From: Roseiflexus sp. | GTDB lineage: Bacteria; Chloroflexota; Chloroflexia; Chloroflexales; Roseiflexaceae | NCBI GenBank assembly: GCA_017743475.1 | Contig: JAGHYV010000005.1 | Location: forward strand, 1-64,000 | Reading direction: 5' to 3' | DNA: 64,000 bases | Part shown: positions 27,076 to 36,032 of the stretch, piece after piece | Position numbering within the stretch: the first letter of the stretch is position 1 | Layout of the letters: each line of letters starts with the position of its first letter | Made by a program: the position numbers and the translations under genes | Notes under the pieces: model-generated | What the model was told of the DNA's origin: nothing | The model's input: the letters and a program-made list of their open reading frames with translations, nothing else | The model's database searches: none

Positions 27076-29121
27076 CTACTCCGCTGGCTTCAACGCTTCT
27101 ACGTGATAAACGTTAGTCGAGTCGTATAGGATCCAGCCAGCGCTGGCGTCGAACTCCTCGACAGCGCGGATTTGCGCTCGAACTTCTTTTGGCGTATACT
27201 CGACGATCATCTCCTTTGGCACCCAGATTAGCGTAAAATCCTGCAACCAGGGGCGAAGCAGCGCACGCTTCCCTTCGACCTGCCTGAGCGCTGCGGCCAT
27301 AGATTTCTGGATGACCTCATAGGGATACTTCGCCGGATTGTCGAAGCCGAACTCACCTGGATTGAAGTGCGAAGGATAGATCATCGGACTGATGTAATCG
27401 GTGTGCTCAGCCATCATACTCAGATTCTGTCCTAGCAATTGCGATGGACCAAAAGAGGTATAGCCGAATACATCAACCGAAAAGAAGGCGCCAGCACCGT
27501 TGATGGCGCGATGTGAGCGCCTGAGCACCTCGGTAATATTCGCCCAGCGCTCTTCAGGAGTTCCTTCGCGCGACAGCAGCAATCGATCTTTATCGGTGGG
27601 AGAAAACTCCAGCGATGGGAAGCGAATGTAGTCATACTGGATCTCATCGAATCCAAGCAGCGCAGCCTCGACCGACAGTTGAATATTGTAATCCCAGACG
27701 TTCTCGTTCCATGGGTCGAGCCAGGCGTAGCGGATGCCTGGAGCAGGATAATCGTAGAAGATCCCGCCGGTTGTGCGGTCTTTCGCTGCCCACTCCGGTT
27801 TTGCCTCGGCGAGCACATTATCGTGACTGAAGATATGGACGCGCGCAATAGTGTAGATGCCGCGACGTTTCGCTTCATCAAGGATTTTGCGCAGATCCAT
27901 ATAGGGCTTGAACGTCCCCAACTCCCGCACAATCGGCACCTGCGAGTCGTAGTATACCAGTCCCAGGTCGTTGCGCAGGTCCGATTTGATATCGATCACG
28001 ATTGCGTTCAGTTCAGTCGCATCGATGATGTCGAAATACTTCGTCAACAGGCTCCAGCGCGATGCAACAGCTGCGGTAATGTAAATTGCCTTCGAGTAGA
28101 ACGGTTCGAGTTCGATCGTCGAAGGCACGCTACCAGGGCGCAATTCGATAATCGCTTTGCGATACCCTGGCGCCAGCACCTGAATATACCCCTGTTCGGG
28201 GATACCCTCCAGAACGAACGCGCCATCGGAACTATTATCGATCCGCGTCATCGCCACATTGCTGCTCTGGAGATTGACTGTTGCAATCACTGTTGCATTG
28301 CGGATTGGTTGTTTCGTGCGCGCGTCGATCAGCACCCCGGCAAGCGTATCAGGACGCAAGGCGACGTCGAGCGTCGTTGTGTGTTCGACAGGTTGGTCAA
28401 GACTGGCATACCCCTTCGCACTGATGGTGACTGTCCCTTTTTCTGGAACGCCTCGCAGCGTATACTGCCCATTGCTATCGGTTGTCGTTCTCAGATCGCC
28501 CAAGATAACATTCGCCCCAGCAACTGGTTGACCGGAATACCTGTCAGTAACCGTTCCGCGCAGCGTATCGGGACGGAGCGCCGTATCAAACAATGTTGAA
28601 CGCGCCACGTCACTCACAAGCGGTGCATATCCGTCAGCAGTTATAGAAATGCGGAACATTTCAGGAACGCCGACCAGCGTATACCGCCCGTCCCTATCAG
28701 TGGTGGTGCTGATTGCCTCGGATACCTGCACCACGGCACCCGCAACCGGTGTGCGTGCGTACAGATCGGTGATCACGCCGCTCAGCGTATTTGGGCGAAT
28801 TGTAATCGGATCGAGAGTGACTGCCGGGGGTTCAGGGCGTTCCAGTTGTGGCAGCGAAGCAAGGTTGATTTCAAGCGGTTCGTAGCCGCTGGCAACGACG
28901 CGAATAACATCACGCGCGCCCCAGCGGTCGATCCGATAGACGCCATTCGCATCGGTGGTGACCTGAACGTCGCCAATATTCAGCGTTGCGACCACTGGTT
29001 TGCCAGTGTATGCATCGAGTACGGAACCGGTCAGGGGAACTTCCGGACGCCCACATGCGGCCAGAACCACAAGCGCGAGCAGAATTGCATTGACCAGCGA
29101 GCTTCCACCAATCCGTCGCAT
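27076..29121 (-). CDS. Lipoprotein with CarboxypepD_reg-like repeats and DUF4015 glycoside-hydrolase-like domain
   Basis: The 681-residue lipoprotein (lipobox VLAACGRP) holds at least four tandem carboxypeptidase-regulatory-like beta sandwiches (residues about 25-340), marked by the repeated phrase RPDTL.G...D..(T/S)...PV.(G/N)A.V and GVPE. The C-terminal half (about 355-680) matches DUF4015/GHL13-type putative glycoside hydrolases: NAIVIDIKSDLRNDLGLVYYDS, IYTIARVHIFSHDN, WLDPWNENVWDYNIQL, FDEIQYDYIRFPS and YTDYISPMIYPSHF. It is probably anchored on the cell surface and acts on polysaccharide. The start at 29121 follows AGGAG; a start 69 nt earlier is possible but precedes a signal sequence. 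Confidence 0.83.
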   Translation of the reverse strand: MRRIGGSSLVNAILLALVVLAACGRPEVPLTGSVLDAYTGKPVVATLNIGDVQVTTDANGVYRIDRWGARDVIRVVASGYEPLEINLASLPQLERPEPPAVTLDPITIRPNTLSGVITDLYARTPVAGAVVQVSEAISTTTDRDGRYTLVGVPEMFRISITADGYAPLVSDVARSTLFDTALRPDTLRGTVTDRYSGQPVAGANVILGDLRTTTDSNGQYTLRGVPEKGTVTISAKGYASLDQPVEHTTTLDVALRPDTLAGVLIDARTKQPIRNATVIATVNLQSSNVAMTRIDNSSDGAFVLEGIPEQGYIQVLAPGYRKAIIELRPGSVPSTIELEPFYSKAIYITAAVASRWSLLTKYFDIIDATELNAIVIDIKSDLRNDLGLVYYDSQVPIVRELGTFKPYMDLRKILDEAKRRGIYTIARVHIFSHDNVLAEAKPEWAAKDRTTGGIFYDYPAPGIRYAWLDPWNENVWDYNIQLSVEAALLGFDEIQYDYIRFPSLEFSPTDKDRLLLSREGTPEERWANITEVLRRSHRAINGAGAFFSVDVFGYTSFGPSQLLGQNLSMMAEHTDYISPMIYPSHFNPGEFGFDNPAKYPYEVIQKSMAAALRQVEGKRALLRPWLQDFTLIWVPKEMIVEYTPKEVRAQIRAVEEFDASAGWILYDSTNVYHVEALKPAE

Positions 29122-29203
29122 TGATCCACTACTCTCCTGTTGCTGATACCACGTTGCGCGTATGATAAAGGTTTGACAGCGCATTGTCAAGCATGGCGTT
29201 CTG

Positions 29204-29635
29204 TCAAATTGATTTATAAAACAGTGTCAAATTACTCCCGAAAACCGCGCCAACGCCGTAGATCGAGATCATGACCAGCAATGTCGCACCTAATACTATA
29301 CGTCGCACCGAACTCTGGCATTTGCATGGTCGTCAACAGGCTAGTGATCAGGGTCAGCACCAGCGCTCCCGCCGTTGTGCCGAAATAACTTCCTTTGCCG
29401 CCGGTCAGCAATGTGCTGCCGACAGCGACCGCTGCGATCGAAGGAAAGAGAAAGGGATCGCCAGTGCAAATGTGGACAACACCAGTATTCCCGACCACCA
29501 GAAAGCCACCAAGTCCGGCGAGCATCCCGGAGAGGGCGTATGTTCCGATGACTATAGCAGTAACGCGAATACCGGAGAGACGTGCCGTAGTCCGATTCGT
29601 GCCGATGGCAAAGAGGTGTCTGCCATATGAAGACT
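29204..29635 (-). pseudogene. Truncated ribose-type ABC permease (rbsC-like) remnant
   Basis: Only the C-terminal third of a sugar ABC permease remains: YGRHLFAIGTNRTTARLSGIRV, SGMLAGLGGFLVVG, FPSIAAVAVGSTLLTGGKGS and, after a frameshift near 29300, IVLGATLLVMISIYGVG. The first membrane helices and the start are missing, and the fragment directly abuts the C-terminus of the sugar-binding remnant. The ATPase gene is absent. Confidence 0.8.
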
Positions 29636-30655
29636 TCCTGGAAGTTGTCCTTTGTCACAATCACCGGCACCGGAATGACGAACGACAACCCGTTCGTACC
29701 GCCCAGTTTACTCTTATCCACCTGCTTACCCATCAGCATATTGACGGCGATCCGCAGACCGGTCGGCGAGACACCAGGCGGATTGGCAACAGCAATCGTC
29801 TCGAAGTTGGGATCTTCCTTCAAGCGCTGATCCCACAACTGCAAGAACTGGCAGCGTCCTTCGCCAACCAGAACAGGCCATTTCGGCGGGTTCGCCGCCA
29901 TTACTGCCTGCATCGCGCCGATTGCCATACCATCCTGCGTCCAGTAGCCGTCGAGATTAGGGAAAGACGCCAGAAGTTCGACATGACCTGCTGACCGGTC
30001 GCCTCGTCCCACTTCCCGGTCTCACGCCCCAATACCTTGATGCCCGGATACTCCTTGAGCACTTCCTCAACCCCTTCCATGCGCGCTACGTTCGTCGGGT
30101 GCCCGGGTAAGCCTTCAATCAGCACAATTTCCCTGACCACCCAACTTCTCCGCCAGCCAGCGGGCGGAGATCTTCGCCCACTCCTTCTGGTCAATGCCGA
30201 CGTTGTAGACGACGGGGGTGTTGAGTTCCTGATCGACGGAAATGACGATGATCCCCTTGTTGATGGCTTCCTGAAGAGTGTCGTTGAGACCGTTGACATC
30301 GCTGGGATTCACCAGGATGGCATCAACGCCCTTGTTGATCAGATTCCGCAACTGCTGGATCTGACCAGCGACATCGGTATCAGCGCTTTCGATGACTAAT
30401 TCGTTAGTGATACCCCGCTCCATGTACTCTTTGTTGACCTCGATCAACGACTGGATCATCTGGGTGCGGTATTCACTACTTACTGATGAACGGGTTGGAG
30501 ATGCCGATGATAAATTTTTTGCCTTCCGGCGCAGTTGTCGGTTGCCCTGTCGGTGCAGTGGTCGGGGCGGTGGGTGTTGGAGCGCCGCCGCATGCTGCAA
30601 TCAGCGTAGCAATTGAGAGCAGGAGCGTAAAGAGTGCAAAGAATCGGCGAGTCAT
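29633..30655 (-). pseudogene. Broken ribose-type sugar-binding lipoprotein (rbsB-like)
   Basis: ATG 30655 behind AAGGAG opens a lipoprotein signal (LLSIATLIAACGG) and a periplasmic-binding protein of the RbsB type: FIIGISNPF, YRTQMIQSLIEVNKEY, LINKGVDAILVNPSD, EINKGI-like AINKGIIVISVDQ, PGHPTNVARMEGVEEVLKEYPGIKV and YWTQDGMAIGAMQAVM. The frame is broken at least three times: a 4-nt duplication (AGTA) near 30478, a shift near 30130 and another near 29985. The C-terminus then runs into the permease remnant. The set is dead and has no intact partner. Confidence 0.85.
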
Positions 30656-31069
30656 TGTCTGTATCTCCTTCATGAACCGCGAGAACCCGAAGTATGCGAA
30701 GCGAGGATTGTGCGAAGCAGTGACCGTTAGTGCACCTCCTTTCCGATTGATGGAAGAACTGTATCTCTGCGTTCTGTGAGCACCCGGTACGTCAGGATAC
30801 ACGTCGTGTATGGATGAACTGTTGGCGGTCGCTCCAGGCAACAGGCAGTCTTCCGTCAGAATATGTACGTATGCGGGTATCACAGCAATCGGGACAACCC
30901 ATCCCCTGATCGTGGAACATTGCCCCAGCGCTCTGGCATTCTGCGCTGACAGTAACCCTCCCGTTCCGAACGCACGCTCTGGAGCGACACTGTGATCAGG
31001 GGCGATTATTGTAGATCGAAGTGCTAAAACGGACAAGCCCAAACCGAGGAAAATGTGCAGTTTTTACTT
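30656..31069. other. Gene-free region between rbsB-like pseudogene and hybrid kinase
   Basis: About 410 bp contain no convincing coding frame, RNA gene or known repeat. It holds the upstream region of the dead sugar-transport genes and the 3' side of the kinase operon. Confidence 0.5.
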
Positions 31070-32980
31070 TCACGAATCCAGGACAGCGCGAACCCTCTGA
31101 AGGAGCGCAGTTGGAGTAAATGGCTTCTGAAGAACGGGCGCTTCCTGAAGCGCCTGGTCATTGGGGCGCAGCTCAACGACATACCCGCTCATAAAGAGCA
31201 CCTTCATCTGCGGGATCAGACTGGTCAGATGGAGTGCCAGCGACTCACCGCTCATATGCGGAATAACGTGGTCACTCAAGAGCAAATGGATCGGACGTTC
31301 ACCAGCGAGCGTCAGTGCCTCATAGCCGTCACCCGCTTCCAGAACGGTATACCCATGGGTGCGCAGCACACGCGCCGTCAGCGTGCGCACTGCCGGATCA
31401 TCCTCGACCAGCAGGATCGTTTCCGAACCTTTGAGTTCAGCGTGATCGCCAGTCTCCGGGGCGACTGTCTCTTCGGAGGGATAGGCGCGCGGCAGATAGA
31501 TAACGACCGTTGTGCCGCATCCCGGTTTGCTCGTCAGTTCGATGGCGCCGCCGTGCTGGACAACAATGCCGTAGCAGGTCGCCAGACCAAGACCTGTTCC
31601 CTCGCCGGGTTTCTTCGTAGTAAAGAACGGCTCGAAGGCGCGCCGACGCGTTTCTTCGTCCATGCCGACGCCGGTGTCACTGACCGTCAACCGGACATAC
31701 ATACCCAAGTTAAGCGAAGGATGGCGACTGTCGAACGCATCATTGATCACAACATTTTCGGTTGTAATCGTCAACACACCGCCATCGACCATCGCATCAC
31801 GAGCGTTGATCGCTAGATTGACCAGCACCTGCTCAATTTGACCGGGGTCGGCGCGCACGAGCCAGAGATCAGGGGCAAGGTGCGTGTGCAGGGTGATATT
31901 CTCGCGGATCAGGCGACGCAGGAGTTTTTGCATGTCGAGAATAAGCCCGTTCAGATCAATGCAGCGTGGCTCAAATCGTTGTCGATGTGCAAATGCGAGT
32001 AACTGGCGGGTTAGCGCCGTTGCGCGCTCAGTCGCGTGCTGGATTTCGATCAGTTCTCCGGTCGCCGGGTGGTCATCAGGAATCAGTTGACGTGCCAGTT
32101 CAACGCAACCGGCAATCACTGCCAGCATGTTGTTGAAATCATGCGCAATGCCGCCTGACAGCCGACCGAGCGCATCCATTTTCTGGATCTGGAGTAAACG
32201 TTCTTCCAGTTCACGGCGTTCGGTAATATCGCGCCCTACAATAATCGCCGTCAATCGGTCGCCCTGCTCGACCGCCCTGACATTACATTCGATCCAGCGC
32301 CAGGCGCCGCTGGCATGACGATAGCGAAACGTCGCAGTAGCGCAAGTGCGCTGGAGCATGGCGCGCCAGTATTCGTTGCTGGACGGAAGGTCATCAGGAT
32401 GGATGAGGAAGAATGCATCCTGTCCAATCAACTCTTCTGGGGTACGGCCCAACAGCGTCGTGACCGAAGGGCTGATGTACTGGAAGCGATGCTGGTCGTC
32501 AAGAATGGCGATCAGGTCAGAGGTGTTCTCGGTAATGAGGCGGTAGCGCGCCTCAATTTCGCGCAACTCCTGTTCGGCGCGACGTTGCGCCTGGATCGCC
32601 CGCCACTGCCGGATAGCACGCTGCGCCACATGGGGCAGATCGGCAAATGCGGCATCGCTCTTCACGATATAATCGAGCGCGCCGGAACGGATCGCTTCGA
32701 CTGCCACCCGTTCATCGCCATACCCGGTCATCAGAATGACCGGCAGCGCACGGTTGAAGGTGAGCAGCTCCAACCCTTCGCCGTCGGGCAATCGCCAATC
32801 ACACACGATCAGATCAAAGTCTGACGAATCGCTGGAGAGCAGCGCGTATGCCTCCTGCAACGTGTGCACAACCGACAGATCGAACAATGATTGCCATGCC
32901 TCGAAGGCGCGCTCGATCAGCACAACATGCGACTCATCATCCTCGATGAGGAGCAGACTGATCCGCTCAGCTGCATCCAC
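31070..32980 (-). CDS. Hybrid histidine kinase: receiver-PAS-kinase-receiver
   Basis: The 636-residue protein begins with a receiver ([18 protein letters not shown]; Asp in [15 protein letters not shown]), then a PAS domain with PAC (about 150-270), a HisKA/H-box ([21 protein letters not shown]), an ATPase domain ([20 protein letters not shown]) and a C-terminal receiver ([35 protein letters not shown]; Asp in [13 protein letters not shown]). The GTG at 32980 follows GAGGAG and stands 10 nt after the upstream stop; a TTG at 33004 would overlap. It is the third gene of a kinase, response-regulator, hybrid kinase set. It is soluble. Confidence 0.92.
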   Translation of the reverse strand: MDAAERISLLLIEDDESHVVLIERAFEAWQSLFDLSVVHTLQEAYALLSSDSSDFDLIVCDWRLPDGEGLELLTFNRALPVILMTGYGDERVAVEAIRSGALDYIVKSDAAFADLPHVAQRAIRQWRAIQAQRRAEQELREIEARYRLITENTSDLIAILDDQHRFQYISPSVTTLLGRTPEELIGQDAFFLIHPDDLPSSNEYWRAMLQRTCATATFRYRHASGAWRWIECNVRAVEQGDRLTAIIVGRDITERRELEERLLQIQKMDALGRLSGGIAHDFNNMLAVIAGCVELARQLIPDDHPATGELIEIQHATERATALTRQLLAFAHRQRFEPRCIDLNGLILDMQKLLRRLIRENITLHTHLAPDLWLVRADPGQIEQVLVNLAINARDAMVDGGVLTITTENVVINDAFDSRHPSLNLGMYVRLTVSDTGVGMDEETRRRAFEPFFTTKKPGEGTGLGLATCYGIVVQHGGAIELTSKPGCGTTVVIYLPRAYPSEETVAPETGDHAELKGSETILLVEDDPAVRTLTARVLRTHGYTVLEAGDGYEALTLAGERPIHLLLSDHVIPHMSGESLALHLTSLIPQMKVLFMSGYVVELRPNDQALQEAPVLQKPFTPTALLQRVRAVLDS

Positions 32981-32990
32981 ACCAGACTCC

Positions 32991-33434
32991 TCAGACGACG
33001 GCAAGTTTGTTGTGGGTCAGCCAATACACACCGACGTCACGCATAAGACTCCGGAACTCCTCAAAACCGAACGGCTTGACGAGATAACTGTTGGCATAGG
33101 CGTTGTAGGCGCGCGACACATCGCTATCCGCTGATGAAGAAGTTAGAACGATCACAGGGATGTGGCGCAGTTCTGACGACTGCTTGATGCTGGTCAGCAC
33201 TTCGAGACCATCGACGCGCGGCAGCCGCAGATCGAGCAGAATCACATGGGGGCGGGGGCTTTGATCGGGGTCGTTCCAGGTTCCGCGACGATACAGGTAA
33301 TCGAGAGCGCTCTCACCGTCGCTAATATGCACAATCTGCGGCGCTCGCTGATGCTCGCCCAGGATTCGCCGGATTAATTCGGCATGGTCATCGTTATCTT
33401 CCACCAGCAATACTCTGAATGCGCTGTCGGTCAT
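32991..33434 (-). CDS. Single-domain response regulator (Rcp1-like)
   Basis: The 147-residue protein is one receiver domain: VLLVEDNDDHAELIRRIL, HISDGESALDYLYRRG, phospho-acceptor Asp in VILLDLRLPRVDG, switch residues in VIVLTSSS and Lys in YLVKPFGFEEF. The long insertion with RRGTWNDPDQSPRPH is typical of Rcp1/CheY-like regulators that pair with phytochrome-like kinases. It has no output domain. The start at 33434 overlaps the end of the upstream kinase gene by 41 nt, and the next kinase follows at once, so it probably relays phosphoryl groups between the two kinases. Confidence 0.93.
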   Translation of the reverse strand: MTDSAFRVLLVEDNDDHAELIRRILGEHQRAPQIVHISDGESALDYLYRRGTWNDPDQSPRPHVILLDLRLPRVDGLEVLTSIKQSSELRHIPVIVLTSSSADSDVSRAYNAYANSYLVKPFGFEEFRSLMRDVGVYWLTHNKLAVV

Positions 33435-35523
33435 GACCCACTCCGTGCTGCTGTGTATGGGTTGTGGGAAGCGAGAAAAAGAAGGTTGCGCCAGCGCCCC
33501 GCCCAGCCGACTCGACCCAGACACGCCCGCCATGCACTTCGGTGATCCGCCGCACAATCGTTAAGCCGACACCTGTTCCTTCACTCTGCGGATCGAGTTT
33601 GTTGAACAGACCAAAGATCTGATCGTGGTACCTTGGGTCGATGCCCACACCATTGTCACGCACAAAGAAGACGACGTCGTTATCCGACACGGCATGCACA
33701 CCGATCTCGATCTCTGGCACGGTCTGATTATCGCAGAACTTAATCGCATTATCAACCAGGTTCTGCACCACCTCCGCCAGACGCCGTCGATCGCCATACA
33801 CTGCTGGCATATCCGGCGCAACCGTAATCCGTGCCTGTCGCTCTGCAATTCTGCCGGCGATCAGTTCAAGCGCGTCCTGCACAATCATGTTGAACGGTAC
33901 GGTTTGCGGTTCAGCGCTGACCCGCCCGATGCGCGACAGTTCCAGCAGATCCCTCAGCAAATGCTCCATCCGGCGCGCCGCTGCGCTGATACGCCGGATG
34001 TCGCTCAATGCCCGGTCGGTGTCGCCGTTCCGAATGTCCTGCTCCAGATAGCCGAGGAACCCCTGAATGGTGATCAGAGGACTTTTCAGGTCGTGTGATA
34101 CGGTGTAGGTGAAACGTTCGAGTTCGGCGTTCTTTTGCTCAAGCTCGGCGATCAGGCGCTCTCGTTCCGCCTCGACCTCTTTGCGCCGGGTAACGTCACG
34201 GGTGCTGAGGATGGCGCCTTCAAACCGTTGCTGCGCATCATAGAGCAGACGAATTTCGGATTCGAGCCAGATGCACATCTGTTGACTATTACGAAAACGA
34301 TACTCAACCCGGATGGCAGAAGCTCCTGACTCTCGCGCTTCTTCAATGGCTGTCGCCACGGCGGGCGCATCGTCAGGGGACACAAGCGCCGCTATATGTT
34401 TCCCGGCAACATCTTCCGGCTCACATTCGAGGACGCGCCGCACTGAAGGGCTGACATACACAACATTGAGATGCGAATCCAGTTGCATGATCGCATCGCC
34501 CATATTCTCGGCGAGCATGCGCAGTTGCGCCTCGCTTGCTCGCAGATTAGCCTCCGCCTGACGTTGCGCAGTGACATTATGCAACAGAACCATGGCGTAC
34601 TTCACCGCGCCACAGTCATCGATCAGCGGGATATAGTGGCATACGTAAATGCGATCCCTGAACGGCAACTCCGCCGAAAAGCGCCTGCCGCTCAAGACGG
34701 CGCGGATGTTGCCTTCGACCTGTTCCGCAAACGAGGATGAAACGACCTCATAGAGGGTGCGGCCCTCAATCTTCTCCTTGAGATACCCGGTTGCAGCGAG
34801 TTCCGGTCCGTCGGCGAGCACGTAGCGCAGATTGTGATCGAAGATCAGCACGGCGCTATCGGGCAGGTTGGCTGCCAGAATGCGATAACGCTCCTCGGAG
34901 AGGCGCAACGCTTCCGTCTGTTGCGCCAGCGCCTGTTCATTGGCGCGGGCGCGGGCGCGGCTGCGCTCCAGACTCTCGCTCAGCAACCGTGACGTGAATG
35001 CCGTCAAACCCAGAATGAGCGCAAGATCGAACCAGTCGCCGAAATCACCCTCATAGGGAGATCTGGTTAATCCGCGCGCTTCGGCGGTCACAATCCCCGC
35101 AATCACCAGCAGCGTCGCCACAACCAGTCCAATGAATGACCGCCGGTCAAGGAGCAGGCTGCCGATGACGATCATCGTGGCGTAGAGACTGGTGACCGTA
35201 TCGTGCGCACCGTGACCGATGAACTGCAATGAGGCAGTGAGCATGATGATCGTCCCCAAAAGGACGATAATCGACAGACGCACCCGACGTGTTTGGAGCA
35301 ACAGAAAGGAAATGAACAAGACTCCGCTGCATGACAGAAGGGCAGTGGTTGGAATGGGTCGCTGGAGTAACGCGTTGGCTCCGGCGGCAAACAGCGCAAT
35401 CGTCAGACAGACGACGAGCAGGAGATGCTGCGTCTGTGCGATGCGCGTTTGCTCTTCATCATCGAAGTGCGGCGGTTGTGCAAACCTGCGAAGGAAGTGA
35501 ACCATCTTGCGACATAGACTCAT
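33394..35523 (-). CDS. Membrane sensor histidine kinase with PAS domains
   Basis: The 709-residue protein has an N-terminal membrane region of about six helices (residues about 28-200, MASE-type), two or three PAS/PAC units (about 220-460; TGYLKEKIEGRTLYEV, VSPSVRRVLECEPEDVAGKHI), a coiled linker, the HisKA domain (FTYTVSHDLKSPLITIQGFLGYLEQD) and an ATPase domain (NLVDNAIKF, DNGVGIDPRYHDQIFGLFNKL, GTGVGLTIVRR). The design resembles phytochrome-like kinases without the chromophore domains. ATG at 35523 has TACAAT nearby on its strand. Its end overlaps the response regulator gene by 41 nt. Confidence 0.9.
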   Translation of the reverse strand: MSLCRKMVHFLRRFAQPPHFDDEEQTRIAQTQHLLLVVCLTIALFAAGANALLQRPIPTTALLSCSGVLFISFLLLQTRRVRLSIIVLLGTIIMLTASLQFIGHGAHDTVTSLYATMIVIGSLLLDRRSFIGLVVATLLVIAGIVTAEARGLTRSPYEGDFGDWFDLALILGLTAFTSRLLSESLERSRARARANEQALAQQTEALRLSEERYRILAANLPDSAVLIFDHNLRYVLADGPELAATGYLKEKIEGRTLYEVVSSSFAEQVEGNIRAVLSGRRFSAELPFRDRIYVCHYIPLIDDCGAVKYAMVLLHNVTAQRQAEANLRASEAQLRMLAENMGDAIMQLDSHLNVVYVSPSVRRVLECEPEDVAGKHIAALVSPDDAPAVATAIEEARESGASAIRVEYRFRNSQQMCIWLESEIRLLYDAQQRFEGAILSTRDVTRRKEVEAERERLIAELEQKNAELERFTYTVSHDLKSPLITIQGFLGYLEQDIRNGDTDRALSDIRRISAAARRMEHLLRDLLELSRIGRVSAEPQTVPFNMIVQDALELIAGRIAERQARITVAPDMPAVYGDRRRLAEVVQNLVDNAIKFCDNQTVPEIEIGVHAVSDNDVVFFVRDNGVGIDPRYHDQIFGLFNKLDPQSEGTGVGLTIVRRITEVHGGRVWVESAGRGAGATFFFSLPTTHTQQHGVGHDRQRIQSIAGGR

Positions 35524-35616
35524 AGACCCACACACCACATATTGTACCTGAGACGGACAGGTTGCAGGGTGCAGGCGGGAAGGGAAGGACTTCATCTTCG
35601 CAAAGACAAATTTTAG

Positions 35617-35760
35617 AGCAGTTCTCACAAAGGTTGAACCTGTTGGACGAGGTTGAACACTCCTGGGAATGGCGCGCCCCATGCGATGACCGAAATAAAT
35701 TTTCGGTCTACTCTCCGCCGGAAGCGGGCGTCTCGTGCGACACGGCAGATATGAACCATA
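35617..35760. mobile_element. MITE-like dispersed element, copy 2
   Basis: It starts with AGCAGTTCTCA (35617-35627), then CAAAGGTTGAACCTGTTGGA, CGAGGTTGAACACTCCTGGG, the hairpin GACCGAAA-TAAAT-TTTCGGTC and CGTCTCGTGCGACACGGCAGA. The right terminal repeat is not intact. The remaining gap to 36032 has palindromic GAGACACCGAG/CTCTGC-type sequence but no gene. Confidence 0.75.
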
Positions 35761-36032
35761 AAAACGCACTGCTGAGACACCGAGCGCACAGAGAGTCACA
35801 AAAACGAACCACGATGGATGTACGGCGAAGCATACGTGTGCGTGGCGCGATACGGAAGTCGCCTCTGCGAACGCTGCGTCTCTGCCGGTGACCTACCCTT
35901 TTTGCAGTGGACTCAACCATGTCAATGTATCTGAGAAAGAAATGCTGTAGAGCGATTCGGTTTTTCGCTTCCTGACGTGCGCCTGCCCCGCGTCATCCCC
36001 GCACTCGTCGGCTTGCGTCTGTGTGTCAGGCG

